From Pseudomonas sp. CHM02 (GTDB lineage Bacteria; Pseudomonadota; Gammaproteobacteria; Pseudomonadales; Pseudomonadaceae): a DNA stretch of 64,000 nucleotides. Position 1 is the stretch's first letter; each line of letters opens with the position of its first letter. Shown here in pieces: positions 32,101 to 40,671 of the stretch. Below the pieces are notes generated by a model. That model had not been told where the DNA came from, did not search any database, and was given only the letters and a program-made list of their open reading frames with translations. The translations under genes and the position numbers were made by a program. The stretch lies in the NCBI RefSeq assembly GCF_000612585.1, contig NZ_JFCA01000003.1:62001-126000 (forward strand). Reading direction: 5' to 3'.

Positions 32101-34305
32101 GCGTTGCTTATCGCATCGAAGGTCGATGAGAAGGCCCGGACGGCCCAGGGCAGCGCCAATGCTGCTGTGGATGCGGCGAACACGGCGCAGCGTACGGCTG
32201 ACACAGCCCACACTACGGCGCAGCAAGCCGCCCGTACCAGCATCGACGCGATGAATGCAGCCGTCGCAGCGCAGTCGGATGCCGATCAGACGCAAGGCGT
32301 TGCAACTGAGGCAAACCACCGCGCCTTTGCAGCGCAGGCGAGGGCAAGCTCGGCGTTGAGTGCTGCGGCGGACGCCCAGCGAGCGGCCGACAATGCCCAG
32401 GGCACTGCCAACGCCGCTCACTCCACTGCTGATGTGGTTACCGTCCAACTCGCCGGCCTGGACACCGAGCAGACCGTGGTGCAATACCTTGATGCGGCAG
32501 TAACAGCGGCTGCGGGCCTCGGGCGGGAGGCTGTCACCCGGTTACTGGGCGGCGGCTCCACCTTGGACGCCCAAGGCCAACCCACGGCGCCTGCCTATGG
32601 CATTTCCGTGACTGCTGCTGATGGCAGTGTTCAGCCTGCAGTTGGCCACGACAATGCGGGTGATGCGCTGAACGCGGTGGCGAGCAATATCTCCACGCTC
32701 AACGACGCCGTACTTACCCAGTCCACTGCGCTGGAGGCACTTGGTGGTGATATTCAGGGCCTGCGCGATGACACGTTGCAATGGGTTGGCGTTGATGCAG
32801 CCTATACCGCTGGCCGTGGCCACTCATCCAGTGAACCGGTGCGCATAGCCCAACTGGCGCCAGGACGCGCGCAAGCCGACGCGGTGAACAAGGACCAGTT
32901 GGATCAGGCCGATCGCGCTGCGCTGTCGGCCCACAGCATTGCCCAGACGGGCCATGCCGTGGCAGATCGAGCGCAAAGCGCCGCCGTCGGTGCAACGGAC
33001 GCTGCCGTCATTGCCCACACCCGCGCAGACGCCGCAAAGGAAAGTGCCACGGCTGTTCAAACCGTCGTCGCAATCGCCCGAGGCGACGCTGACGCGGCAC
33101 ACACTCGCGCGAGTATTGCCGGCCACGTCGCGGACCAATCGGCCACGCGGCTGCAAGGTATAGCCCCAGGAGAAACCGTACTCGAGCACATCCAGAGCGC
33201 CGCTCGAGCCCATGACCAGGCGTTCGCTACCGCCGTGGGCGGCGGCGCGAGTGTGAATGCCGACGGTTCGACGGGGGCGCCCACCTATACAGTGACGCAG
33301 CCTGGCCAGAAGGGGGCTGGCGCCGAGTCGATCAACGCCGACACCATCGGGCAGGCATTCGATCTGCTCAACGAGCGCGTGGTGGTGGCCGATGACCAAT
33401 CGAACGCAGTCAGTGCGCAAACAGATTCGCTACGTAAACAAATGGATGGTGGTGAGGTGGGGCTGGCCCGCCAGGATCCGGTCAGCCGTGACATACAGTT
33501 GGCCGGCGCCACTGACGGGGCACGGTTCGATATCGGCGGCAGCCAAGGCCTGCGCACGCTTGGCGGCGTTGAGGACGGCGAGGTCAGTTCGACCAGCGGC
33601 GATGCAGTCAACGGGCGCCAGTTGGAGGCAGTGAATCAGCAGGTCAAGCAACTAGACCGGCAATCTTCCGGCGTCGCCGTGGATGTGACTGAAATCGGTG
33701 AAAGCGCATCCACCCGTTCAGGTAGCCATTCCGTGGCGATCGGCGCACAGGCCCAAGCCGAAGGCGAGCGCAGTGTTGCCACCGGTGGCGGCGCCACTGC
33801 GCGGGCTGACCAGAGCACTGCACTGGGCCCGCAGGCAAACGCAGATGCGGCAAATAGCGTGGCGCTGGGGGCGGGGTCACACGTCACGCGGGCTGATAGC
33901 GTGGCTGTCGGCGCATATGGTGCCGAGCGTCAAATCATCCATGTGGCCGAAGCTACGCGAGGCACGGATGCTGTGAATTTCCGCCAGTCGACTCGGCTTT
34001 CCAATCAAGCCGCCAATCGGTCGCTAAGTGATGCCAATGCATATACCGACCGTCGGCTCGGAAGCCTGCGGCAGGATGTATACGCTGGTATTGCGACAGT
34101 AATGGCGACCGCCGGGTTGCCTGTGGCTTCTTCGCCGGGCAAGTCGATGGTGGCCATGGCAACAGCTGTGTACGAGGGCCAGCCCGCTTTGGCCGTCGGG
34201 CTGACGGCGCGTTCCAGGGGGGGCAGGTGGACCTATCGTGCGACCGGGGCGGGTACCGCGCAGGGCGATTTCGGACTTACCGTAGGCCTTGGATATCATT
34301 GGTAA
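29158..34305 (+). CDS. Trimeric autotransporter adhesin 2 (YadA-like, type Vc)
   Basis: 1715 residues, a paralogue of the preceding gene with the same architecture. It has a signal region to about residue 63 (ending SDVRA), a conserved segment with Cys77 and Cys112 (GECVSLNDPQ), YadA-head repeats at about 170-310, a neck (SATSTDAINGAQL type), an Ala-rich 21-residue-repeat stalk at about 500-1100, further necks, a second head (HSVAIGAQAQ, SVALGAGSH) and a YadA anchor ending in Trp. It uses GTG as start. The stalk repeats are more diverged than in adhesin 1, suggesting an old duplication followed by divergence. The two could form different homotrimers on the surface. Confidence 0.94.
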   Translation: MKVTLRFDSQVACLHAVPLNLLRSLIRAFYCHPFTVTSCGWPILGLLTLTGISALLGVSDVRAGNGVHINGNDSGECVSLNDPQSSYIAGAAADRAYLSESLNFKDSQSARCDSSVKRGQTDSVMFFRPSETPGVGATSLSLGGELYINSGRLMLGGANGSITIGQTGDRVGSALATDGGFAFGRGAESTAPWTMAFGLLAKAQNPYALSFGNTATASNTFSTAFGSASTASGTYATTLGASAQAGGAGAFAGGRFAVSRGDNAVAIGRNASASNLESLALGYSAQAPQNAGVALGSFSATDDLREVASVSLNGHAYSFDRSSAVATVSGGSAARLRQWIFVAPGAVTATSTDAINGAQLFSGYEAVRRLGARETTAGESVAQALGTGPLAQGNRVVPAPLGLTSLAPGTPSPTTLLGALAALDKAHKVSDAHMGEVFDTALDTSEKAQQLRATRKFYWNPQSGVYDADRDAGVPTSIINMAAGVVATDAVNKGQLADVESSALRAQQAADTANVAVDKARQESLAAREAADSSLVRANSASQDAASALEAANFAQNSADAAASAASKAGASATNAQAVAARADIAAASAQRSAQIAQEVATGAQSSANTAQALAAGAQTRVKEAENTVDHATAVANTALGSADAASDAVTSAQAAAAAAQDRTDQAATAASSAQEAADGAQRAADAAVTAGKGAEMAADTAQAAAGQALSVAGAVQDAAAAAQDIADQAAGAASSAQGAGELARNMADRAQDTAADALNATGSAQVSANVALGAATAAETTAATAWQTADSAGAAAATAQTNAQNALGSAKTAHDTAASAQDLANVARRSADSALGVLESAQATTDGAQGTADVALSSAVQAQRSADAAQDTAGAAQGLAGNASNTAMAARNRADTALGAASIAQEAANAADTTASRALSLATGAQTSAQAAHGTADTASAAASGAQQAAQDTQVKANVVLAAASTAQTAAQTAQGAADHALLIASKVDEKARTAQGSANAAVDAANTAQRTADTAHTTAQQAARTSIDAMNAAVAAQSDADQTQGVATEANHRAFAAQARASSALSAAADAQRAADNAQGTANAAHSTADVVTVQLAGLDTEQTVVQYLDAAVTAAAGLGREAVTRLLGGGSTLDAQGQPTAPAYGISVTAADGSVQPAVGHDNAGDALNAVASNISTLNDAVLTQSTALEALGGDIQGLRDDTLQWVGVDAAYTAGRGHSSSEPVRIAQLAPGRAQADAVNKDQLDQADRAALSAHSIAQTGHAVADRAQSAAVGATDAAVIAHTRADAAKESATAVQTVVAIARGDADAAHTRASIAGHVADQSATRLQGIAPGETVLEHIQSAARAHDQAFATAVGGGASVNADGSTGAPTYTVTQPGQKGAGAESINADTIGQAFDLLNERVVVADDQSNAVSAQTDSLRKQMDGGEVGLARQDPVSRDIQLAGATDGARFDIGGSQGLRTLGGVEDGEVSSTSGDAVNGRQLEAVNQQVKQLDRQSSGVAVDVTEIGESASTRSGSHSVAIGAQAQAEGERSVATGGGATARADQSTALGPQANADAANSVALGAGSHVTRADSVAVGAYGAERQIIHVAEATRGTDAVNFRQSTRLSNQAANRSLSDANAYTDRRLGSLRQDVYAGIATVMATAGLPVASSPGKSMVAMATAVYEGQPALAVGLTARSRGGRWTYRATGAGTAQGDFGLTVGLGYHW
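30657..32460 (+). repeat. Degenerate 63-bp repeats encoding the adhesin 2 stalk
   Basis: Ala-rich units around GAQGTADVALSSA, TAQRTADTA and similar recur with the 21-residue phase seen in adhesin 1, with less regular unit sequence. The stalk begins and ends at nearly the same residue numbers as in adhesin 1 (about 500 to 1100), so total length has been kept. Confidence 0.75.
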
Positions 34306-34333
34306 TTACACGCCGTTAGCATAGGAAATCTTC

Positions 34334-35272
34334 TTAGCGTGCCGTTATGTCAGGGGTACTCACCCTCCAGTGAGGATCATCAGCCATGAGCGCTGTTGCC
34401 CAGTCAACAAAGACCCTCACTCTCGCTGACAAGCGCCGCGAGTGGGGGTAGACAAGACTGATGGGCATGCCACCTACGGCCCAGTCAGGAAGAACCTGCA
34501 CCAACTGGCCGGACTGAAGGTGCGGATTGGCTTGCGCCAGGGGCACTGAAACAATGCCAAGCCCTGACAGTCCCGCGGTCATGTAGGCGTCCCCATGGTT
34601 AAAACGCATTGCGGGAAGCTGATCAATCGAGAAGGTTCTACCCGCGCTCTCCAGCACGGGTTTCAGCGGTTTGCCCGAACCCGGAAATGTAAAGCCGAGG
34701 TACCGGTGGTGCAGTAAGTCATCAGGCTTCACTATCGGAGGGGCATTGCGCAGATAAGTGGGTGACGCACACAGGCAGAAGCGCATTTGTCCTACCAGGC
34801 GACACACGAGTCCCTGATCCGTGATCGGCCCCCCTCGAAACGCACAATCAATGCCTTCTTGCACGAGGTCGATCACGCGCTCGCTGCAGCCGATGTCCAG
34901 TTGAATATTCGGATGCAACGTCGAAAAGTCAGGCAGTGATGGAATGACAAGACATGTTCCGAGCGGAGAAGGCATCTCCACACGCACCCTCCCACGCGGC
35001 TCGGTACGACTCTGCGAAATCGAAACTTCCAGTTCGTCGATATCATCAAGCACTGTGCGCGCACGCTGATAGTAAGCGGTACCGTCTGGGGTGGGAGTTA
35101 CCCTTCGAGTGGTTCTGTGCAGCAGCTTTACCGACAATAGCGACTCAAGGCCCTGTATCTGGCCTGATATCGTCGTTTTCGCCACGTTTAATGCTTGCGC
35201 CGCGCGAGTGAAACTTCCAGTTTCGACGATCCGGCAAAAGGCACGCATCGCCTCCAATCGATCAAAAGCCAT
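34334..35272 (-). CDS. LysR-family transcriptional regulator
   Basis: About 312 residues. The winged HTH is at the N-terminus (MAFDRLEAMRAFCRIVETGSFTRAAQALNVAKTTISGQIQGLE), followed by the linker and the two-lobed substrate-binding domain (RVRVEMPSPLGTCLVIP, GIDCAFRGGPITDQGLV). The start ATG 35272 matches the HTH; a TTG at 35293 would add seven residues. It is divergent from the AhpD-like gene (108 bp apart), which it probably regulates. Confidence 0.9.
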   Translation of the reverse strand: MAFDRLEAMRAFCRIVETGSFTRAAQALNVAKTTISGQIQGLESLLSVKLLHRTTRRVTPTPDGTAYYQRARTVLDDIDELEVSISQSRTEPRGRVRVEMPSPLGTCLVIPSLPDFSTLHPNIQLDIGCSERVIDLVQEGIDCAFRGGPITDQGLVCRLVGQMRFCLCASPTYLRNAPPIVKPDDLLHHRYLGFTFPGSGKPLKPVLESAGRTFSIDQLPAMRFNHGDAYMTAGLSGLGIVSVPLAQANPHLQSGQLVQVLPDWAVGGMPISLVYPHSRRLSARVRVFVDWATALMADDPHWRVSTPDITAR

Positions 35273-35379
35273 ATTATCCGGGATCTCGCACAATGAAGTC
35301 GATTTGCCCTAGTTTATCTAGTTAGTCTCAGGCAATACAGTCGCTCCTGGACCGAATCTTCGGTTGACGGGAGAGAGAC

Positions 35380-35820
35380 ATGACTTCAAAACGCCTCAAC
35401 TATTACGTCGCTGCCCCGCAGGCAATGAAAGCCATGATGGGGATGGACAAAGCCGCTTCGGAATCGGTGCTTCCACCCAGCCTGCGGGAGTTGGTACGGA
35501 TCCGCGCTTCCCAACTCAACGGCTGCGCCTACTGCATTGATAGGCATACCAACGATGCCTCCAGGCAAGGGGAAACATTACGGCGCCTGGTGGCGTTGAG
35601 TGCGTGGAAGGAAACGTCGTTCTTCAGCGAGCAGGAGCGCGCAGCGCTGTTATGGACCGAGACGCTTACGCTGGTCGCAACGACTCATGCACCAGATGAT
35701 ATCTACGCAGAAGTCGCCGCCGCTTTCAATGACCAGGAACTGGCCGAGTTGACTTTTGTGATTGCGAGTATCAACGCCTGGAATCGCTTTGGCGTTGGCT
35801 TCGCAATGCAACCGGAATAA
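35380..35820 (+). CDS. Carboxymuconolactone decarboxylase family (AhpD-like) protein
   Basis: 146 residues, AhpD-like alkylhydroperoxidase fold. The redox CxxC with downstream His is present as NGCAYCIDRHTNDAS near residue 49, the motif of peroxidatic members rather than of true CMD. GAGAGAGAC precedes the ATG. It is likely a cytoplasmic thiol peroxidase induced through the divergent LysR gene. The following gene (HD protein) is 189 bp away on the same strand. Confidence 0.88.
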   Translation: MTSKRLNYYVAAPQAMKAMMGMDKAASESVLPPSLRELVRIRASQLNGCAYCIDRHTNDASRQGETLRRLVALSAWKETSFFSEQERAALLWTETLTLVATTHAPDDIYAEVAAAFNDQELAELTFVIASINAWNRFGVGFAMQPE

Positions 35821-36009
35821 GCGGGGCAAATGCACATTCTGGACTTGAAGCGCTGATGCTCTGCGGTAGGGCGATGGGGGATCCGCACTGGACCCGGCAG
35901 CGTCCACACATGCCAATGGCTTCCCTCCAGTAGCGTGCTGCGCTTCCCGGTTCCCAGACTTTTCTCAAGCCCGACCAGAACGTGTTTGCAGAGTGGAGAG
36001 CAAGTAGCC

Positions 36010-36657
36010 ATGACACTGACCAAGCGTTTCGATGTAACAATTCCCGACAGCCAGTTAGCACGCGAAGTGACCCAGCTCATTCGCGATAGCGAAAGTGATT
36101 TATTGTTTTCTCACTCCACACGCGTCTACTTTTGGGCGGCATTGGCAGGCGCGCGCAAGGACCTGGTTTTTGACGCTGAGCTGCTCTATACCGCGGCGAT
36201 GTTCCATGATCTAGGTCTGACAGCGAAGTATCACCACAGCCAACTGCGTTTTGAAGTGGACGGCGCCAATGCCGCGCGGGACTTTCTGCGCGGTCATGGC
36301 GTATGCGTGACGGACCTGGATAAAGTCTGGAACGCGATCGCGCTGCATACGACACCGGGCATTGCGGAACACATGCATTCAGAGATTGCCCTGCTACAGG
36401 CCGGTGCGGGAATGGATGTGGCAGGGCGTGGGTTTGAAGAATTTACCGAAGAACAGCGTAATGCGGTCATTTCGGCCTATCCAAGAGAGGCCGGATTTGC
36501 TCACAGAATGATCGATGAATTTTACCAAGGCATGAAACATCGACCTCAAAGCACCTTTGGCACGTTCAACGATGACTTCCTGGCATTCAAGGAGCCGGAT
36601 TTCAAGCGAGCAAATCTGTGCAGCATCATTCTGTGTTCGCATTGGGAGCATGGATAG
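36010..36657 (+). CDS. HD-domain protein, cyanamide-hydratase-like family
   Basis: 215 residues. The HD metal-binding motifs are visible: HSTRVYFWAALAG (His about 36), MFHDLGLT (His-Asp about 66-67) and ALHTTPGIAEHMHSE (His about 112). The spacing and phrases such as RFEVDGANAARDFLRGHG match bacterial relatives of fungal cyanamide hydratase, which adds water to cyanamide to make urea, although the bacterial members are mostly untested. I use ATG 36010 (GGAGAG upstream); the frame is open 25 codons further. Confidence 0.8.
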   Translation: MTLTKRFDVTIPDSQLAREVTQLIRDSESDLLFSHSTRVYFWAALAGARKDLVFDAELLYTAAMFHDLGLTAKYHHSQLRFEVDGANAARDFLRGHGVCVTDLDKVWNAIALHTTPGIAEHMHSEIALLQAGAGMDVAGRGFEEFTEEQRNAVISAYPREAGFAHRMIDEFYQGMKHRPQSTFGTFNDDFLAFKEPDFKRANLCSIILCSHWEHG

Positions 36658-36753
36658 GCCGACAGCCTATCCATGCAAAACATCGCGTCAGTGCGTTAGG
36701 CCCAACAATGGAACCCGCACCCAATCATCCACTAATTGTTCGACGGCTACGCA

Positions 36754-37680
36754 CTATTCATGAAACACCGGCAGCACATACTCCGCCAGCTCTTCCATCA
36801 CCGCCACGATCGGCCGGCCACTGTGGCGCAGGTGCAAGCCCACATGTTGCACTCCGGCTTCACGCAGTGCATGCAGTTCTTCGATCAACGCATTTCGCCC
36901 GCCACGCCCGCCGAAACGCAGCGCTTTCAGCGGTGCATGCGGGTCGGCTTCCAGGTCCAGGTGCAGGAAGGTGATGTACGGCTTGTCACCCCCCACTTCG
37001 CGCCACAGACGTACGCGGCGCTGGTGTTCCTGAGCGGTTCCGGGGTAGGCGAGCCAGCCGCCCATATGCTCGCCGATCCAGTTCGGCGATTGTTGGCCAA
37101 GCCCGGCCACCAGTAGCGGGAAGGCTTCTTCGCGTTGCGGCAACAACTCGGCGCCTTCGGGCAGGTGGCCGGCGCCTTGGGTTTTCAGCAGTTCGACGGC
37201 GCTGCGAAACAGCGCGCCGCGCTGGTCATAGTCGACACCGAACAGCGGGTATTCCATCGGCCGGTCGCCGCTGGCCACGCCAAGCAGCAGTCGCCCGTTA
37301 CTCAACTCATCGATGCTGTTGGCGGCCTTGAGGGTCAGCCAGGGTTGGCGCAAGGGCAACACCACGGCGGCGGTGCCGAGCATGATGTTTTCAGTGATGC
37401 CTGCCAGGTAGCCCAGGTATGAGAAGGTCTCGAACACCTGCGCGGCGTCGCCGAAGTGGGGATCGTAGACGGGCACGTCGCGTACCCAGAGGGCACGAAA
37501 GCCGACGCTGTCTGCCAGCCGCGCGAGTTCGGCGTGCTGCTTGATATCGGGGACGCCAAAGGGGCGTTGCTCGGCAACGCGCAGGCGCTGGCCATCGGTG
37601 GACCAGTCGTTGTCCAGCGGCAGCTCCAGGCCGATCGAGAAGTGGGTCGGGCCGAGCAAGCGTTGAAAGTGAGTGTTCAT
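36754..37680 (-). CDS. LLM-class flavin-dependent oxidoreductase (luciferase-like)
   Basis: 308 residues of the bacterial luciferase-like TIM-barrel family. Recognisable stretches are GFRALWVRDVPVYDPHFGDAAQVFETFSYLGYLAG, LGTAAVVLPLRQPWLTLKAANSIDELSNGRLLLGVASGDRP and FPLLVAGLGQQSPNWIGEHMGGW. The pattern fits the luciferase-type oxidoreductase subgroup of about 310 residues that probably uses FMN. GGAG is 6 nt before ATG 37680, which excludes the longer upstream frame. The substrate is unknown. The 3' end faces the HD gene. Confidence 0.87.
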   Translation of the reverse strand: MNTHFQRLLGPTHFSIGLELPLDNDWSTDGQRLRVAEQRPFGVPDIKQHAELARLADSVGFRALWVRDVPVYDPHFGDAAQVFETFSYLGYLAGITENIMLGTAAVVLPLRQPWLTLKAANSIDELSNGRLLLGVASGDRPMEYPLFGVDYDQRGALFRSAVELLKTQGAGHLPEGAELLPQREEAFPLLVAGLGQQSPNWIGEHMGGWLAYPGTAQEHQRRVRLWREVGGDKPYITFLHLDLEADPHAPLKALRFGGRGGRNALIEELHALREAGVQHVGLHLRHSGRPIVAVMEELAEYVLPVFHE

Positions 37681-37809
37681 CCAGTCTCCTTCGCCGTGCT
37701 CAAGGCAGGGCGTTACTACGGTTGATGCGCCGTAGTATCCCTGCCCCTGGGCGGGAGAAAAATGCGTCAGCGCGCACAATACTCTTGAGCGAAATGCACA
37801 GCTGGGCGA

Positions 37810-38658
37810 TCAGGGCTTGGCCGGCAGCCGTTTGAGGATCGCCTTGCCCACATCCAGCGCCGACGCCGGGTTCTGCCCGGTCACCAGTTCGCGGTCGATC
37901 ACCACATGGCTGGTCCACGGCGAGGTGTTGCTGCTGTAGGTGCCACCGGCCTGTTGCAGCGCAGTCTGTGGGTAGAACTTCATGGTGCCGCCGTTCAGCA
38001 GGCCCTTGGCGATTTCTTCTTCCTGGTTGCTGATGACCGTGAATTGATAGCCAGCGTAGGTCCAGCCGGAGGCCGGTGCCGGGTTGCCGTTTTCCAGTTG
38101 CCGAGTGAACGCCGCCGCGTCGGGCAGCGTCGACAGCAGGGCGATCGGCCCGTGGCAGACCAGGGCAGTGGTCTTGTTATTGGCATGGAAGTGGTTCAAC
38201 AGCTTGCCCAGCTCGGCACTGTGCAGCAGGTCTTGCATCGGGGCGTGGCCGCCTGGCACGTACACCGCGTCGAAGTGCTCGTAGCCGATCTGTTCGACCC
38301 GCGACAAGCTGATCACCGGTGATTCACCCGGCGAGGTGATCTTGAGCTGTTCCAGCAACGCCTTGTGCGCCTGCAAGGCGGCCACGTCATTGTTGAAATA
38401 CGCTTTGTCGGTAGAGGATTTATCCAGCGTCGGCGCCTTGCCCGTGGGTGTTGCAAAGGTCACTGAATGCCCGGCGTCGAGCAGCAGTTTCACCGGCTGC
38501 ATCAATTCGTTCAGGTAAAAACCGGTGGAGAATACCTGGTTGTCCTTGAGGTCCAGATGGTCGGCGTCTGACAGCACCACCAGAACATTGCTGGCCTGGG
38601 CGTGAAGTGCCGTGGTGAAAACTGCCATTGCCAGGGCGAGTCGGCTGAGCGTGCGCAT
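37810..38658 (-). CDS. Exported DJ-1/PfpI family protein (type 1 glutamine amidotransferase-like)
   Basis: 282 residues. A cleavable signal (MRTLSRLALAMAVFTTALHAQA) leads into a ThiJ/PfpI domain: NVLVVLSDADHLDLKDNQVFSTGFYLNEL, FDAVYVPGGHAPMQDL and the nucleophile elbow TALVCHGPIALL with Cys near residue 167. These are Hsp31-like chaperone, glyoxalase or protease folds; a periplasmic location is unusual for the family and suggests export of the activity. It is divergent from a LysR gene (111 bp between starts). Confidence 0.87.
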   Translation of the reverse strand: MRTLSRLALAMAVFTTALHAQASNVLVVLSDADHLDLKDNQVFSTGFYLNELMQPVKLLLDAGHSVTFATPTGKAPTLDKSSTDKAYFNNDVAALQAHKALLEQLKITSPGESPVISLSRVEQIGYEHFDAVYVPGGHAPMQDLLHSAELGKLLNHFHANNKTTALVCHGPIALLSTLPDAAAFTRQLENGNPAPASGWTYAGYQFTVISNQEEEIAKGLLNGGTMKFYPQTALQQAGGTYSSNTSPWTSHVVIDRELVTGQNPASALDVGKAILKRLPAKP

Positions 38659-38769
38659 GGGATGTCCTCATTGAGAAGAAAGGAGCCGGATGGCTGGGCG
38701 CACTATATTCATGCCTGGAGTGGCGATAAACTCGCTGCCTGGAACAGCACCTGTTCGTTGGAGGCAAAG

Positions 38770-39696
38770 GTGAGTCGTCGATTCGATTATCTTGCAGATG
38801 TAGAAGTCTTCGTCACCGTGGTGGAAAAAGGCTCCTTGAGTGCGGGGGCGGTGTTTCTGGCGACGACGCCGTCGGTGGTCAGCCGTGCGATTTCACGCCT
38901 GGAAACGCGCCTCGGCGTGCAACTGTTAAGGCGCACCACACGTCGCTTGAGCCTGACCCAGGCCGGCGTGCTTTACCTCGAACAGTCCCGTGCGGCCTTT
39001 TCGTTGATCGACACGGCCGAACGCTCGATCCAGGGGCAGGAGGGCGCGCTGACCGGCCGAGTCCGTCTCAGCGTACCGACCACGTATGGCCACTACCGGC
39101 TGCCGCCCTTGCTGTGCGAATTCAACCGGCAGTACCCGCAGGTGCGCATCGAACTGAGCATCAGCAACCGCAATGTCGACCTGGTGGCCGAAGGTTTTGA
39201 CCTGGCGATTCGCCTGGGGCCGTTACCGGACAGCGGCCTGATCGGGCGCAAGCTGGAGGATGCGTCGCTGTGCGTGGTCGCCGCGCCCGACTACCTGCGC
39301 CGCGCCGGCTCGCCGTTGAGCGTGGATGATCTGGTTGGGCATGCCTGTCTGCCCTTTGTGATGCCCAGCACCGGGCGCGTCAGCCCGTGGCTGTTTCGCG
39401 AGCAGGGGAATGACCGGGAGTGGTTGCCGGAAGCGGCGATCCAGGTGTCCGACGATGTGCTGGGTATCGTGTCCCTGGCCGAACACGGCATGGGCATCTG
39501 CCAGACCTACGTGTTTATTGTGCGGGAGCGCATCCAGAGCGGACGCCTGGTGCCATTGCTGGAACAGGCGGTAGGACGTTCGCGCCCGTTCTCGGTGATT
39601 TTTCCGCCCCATCGGCAGTTGTCGGCGGCGGCTCGGGCCTTGATCGACTTCCTCACTCGCGAGGTGAATCCGATTCATAAGACAAGTGAACAGTAG
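38770..39696 (+). CDS. LysR-family transcriptional regulator
   Basis: 308 residues starting at GTG 38770 with GGAGG 6 nt upstream; the reading frame is open earlier but homology begins at SRRFDYLADVEVFVTVVEKGSLSAGAVFLATTPSVVSRAISRLE, the winged HTH. The effector domain follows (GRVRLSVPTTYGHYRLPPLL, GFDLAIRLGPLPDSGLIGRKL). It lies divergent to the exported DJ-1 gene, its likely target, and 72 bp before a second LysR gene on the same strand. Confidence 0.92.
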   Translation: MSRRFDYLADVEVFVTVVEKGSLSAGAVFLATTPSVVSRAISRLETRLGVQLLRRTTRRLSLTQAGVLYLEQSRAAFSLIDTAERSIQGQEGALTGRVRLSVPTTYGHYRLPPLLCEFNRQYPQVRIELSISNRNVDLVAEGFDLAIRLGPLPDSGLIGRKLEDASLCVVAAPDYLRRAGSPLSVDDLVGHACLPFVMPSTGRVSPWLFREQGNDREWLPEAAIQVSDDVLGIVSLAEHGMGICQTYVFIVRERIQSGRLVPLLEQAVGRSRPFSVIFPPHRQLSAAARALIDFLTREVNPIHKTSEQ

Positions 39697-39768
39697 GCCG
39701 GTATATCGACGTTTGTACCCCAGGCGTTTGTGATAATTTTTCACTAATCAGTCAGTGGAGCAACGAAC

Positions 39769-40671
39769 GTGGATAACAGAGCAGGTGAGATGTCGGTGTT
39801 TGTTCGCGTGGTCGACGCTGGCAGTTTTTCCCAGGCCGCCCGCCAGATGCTGATGACGCCCTCGACCGTCAGCAAACTGATTGTGCGTCTGGAACTGCGC
39901 CTGGGCGTGCGCCTGCTGGAGCGCTCGACGCGCAAACTGTCGCTGACCGATGAAGGCCGTATCTATTACGAGCGCAGTATTGCCTTGCTGGCCGATCTCG
40001 ACGATGTCGAACGCGTGTTGGCCCAGGGCGCCCAGAAAGCGCGTGGAACCGTGCGGATCAACGCGTCGGTGGCCTTCGGCACGCTGGCGATCGAGCCCAA
40101 CCTACCGGCGTTCTGGGACGCCCACCCGAATATCCAGATCAACCTGTCGCTGTGCGATGACATCGTCGATATGTACCTGGACCGCACCGATGTCGCGTTC
40201 CGGGTCGGTGTATTGAACGATTCGACACTGCGCGCGCGGACCATTGGCGTAGCGCGACGCAAGATCGTCGCTTCACCGCTGTACCTGGAAAAACACGGTG
40301 TGCCTGAAACCCTCGAAGCCCTCAGCGAGCACAACTGCCTGAGCTTCAACTTCCGTCGTGCGACGCCGGTATGGCCGATGAATCAGAGCGGCCGTATCGT
40401 GGATCGCATCGTCCAGGGCAACCTGCAAGCCAATAACGGCGAGACGGTCCGGCGCATGGCGATTGCCGGTGCCGGCATTGCGCGCCTGGCGGACTTTCAC
40501 ATCGACGAGGACATTGCCGCCGGGCGCCTGGTCGAGTTGCTGGCGCACAACGGCCATGATTGCGAGGAAGTCCACGCGCTGTACCAGGGCGGCCAGCACG
40601 TGCCCCAACGTATCCGCACCTTCCTCGACTTCATGGTGCCGCGCTTGCAGGCCTTTATGACGCGCGGTTAA
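39769..40671 (+). CDS. LysR-family transcriptional regulator
   Basis: 300 residues, GTG start with GGAG 8 nt upstream. HTH: EMSVFVRVVDAGSFSQAARQMLMTPSTVSKLIVRLE. Effector domain: GTVRINASVAFGTLAIEPNLPAFWDAHPNIQINL and DVAFRVGVLNDSTL. It ends convergent with the SRPBCC gene of the minus-strand cupin operon, overlapping it by 4 bp, so its target may be that operon or the zinc dehydrogenase beyond it. Confidence 0.92.
   Translation: MDNRAGEMSVFVRVVDAGSFSQAARQMLMTPSTVSKLIVRLELRLGVRLLERSTRKLSLTDEGRIYYERSIALLADLDDVERVLAQGAQKARGTVRINASVAFGTLAIEPNLPAFWDAHPNIQINLSLCDDIVDMYLDRTDVAFRVGVLNDSTLRARTIGVARRKIVASPLYLEKHGVPETLEALSEHNCLSFNFRRATPVWPMNQSGRIVDRIVQGNLQANNGETVRRMAIAGAGIARLADFHIDEDIAAGRLVELLAHNGHDCEEVHALYQGGQHVPQRIRTFLDFMVPRLQAFMTRG

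Noticed and set aside
25306..32460. Regularly spaced 63-bp repeats considered as a CRISPR array or satellite
   Set aside because: The repeats are in frame, encode a heptad-based coiled coil and have no unique spacers.
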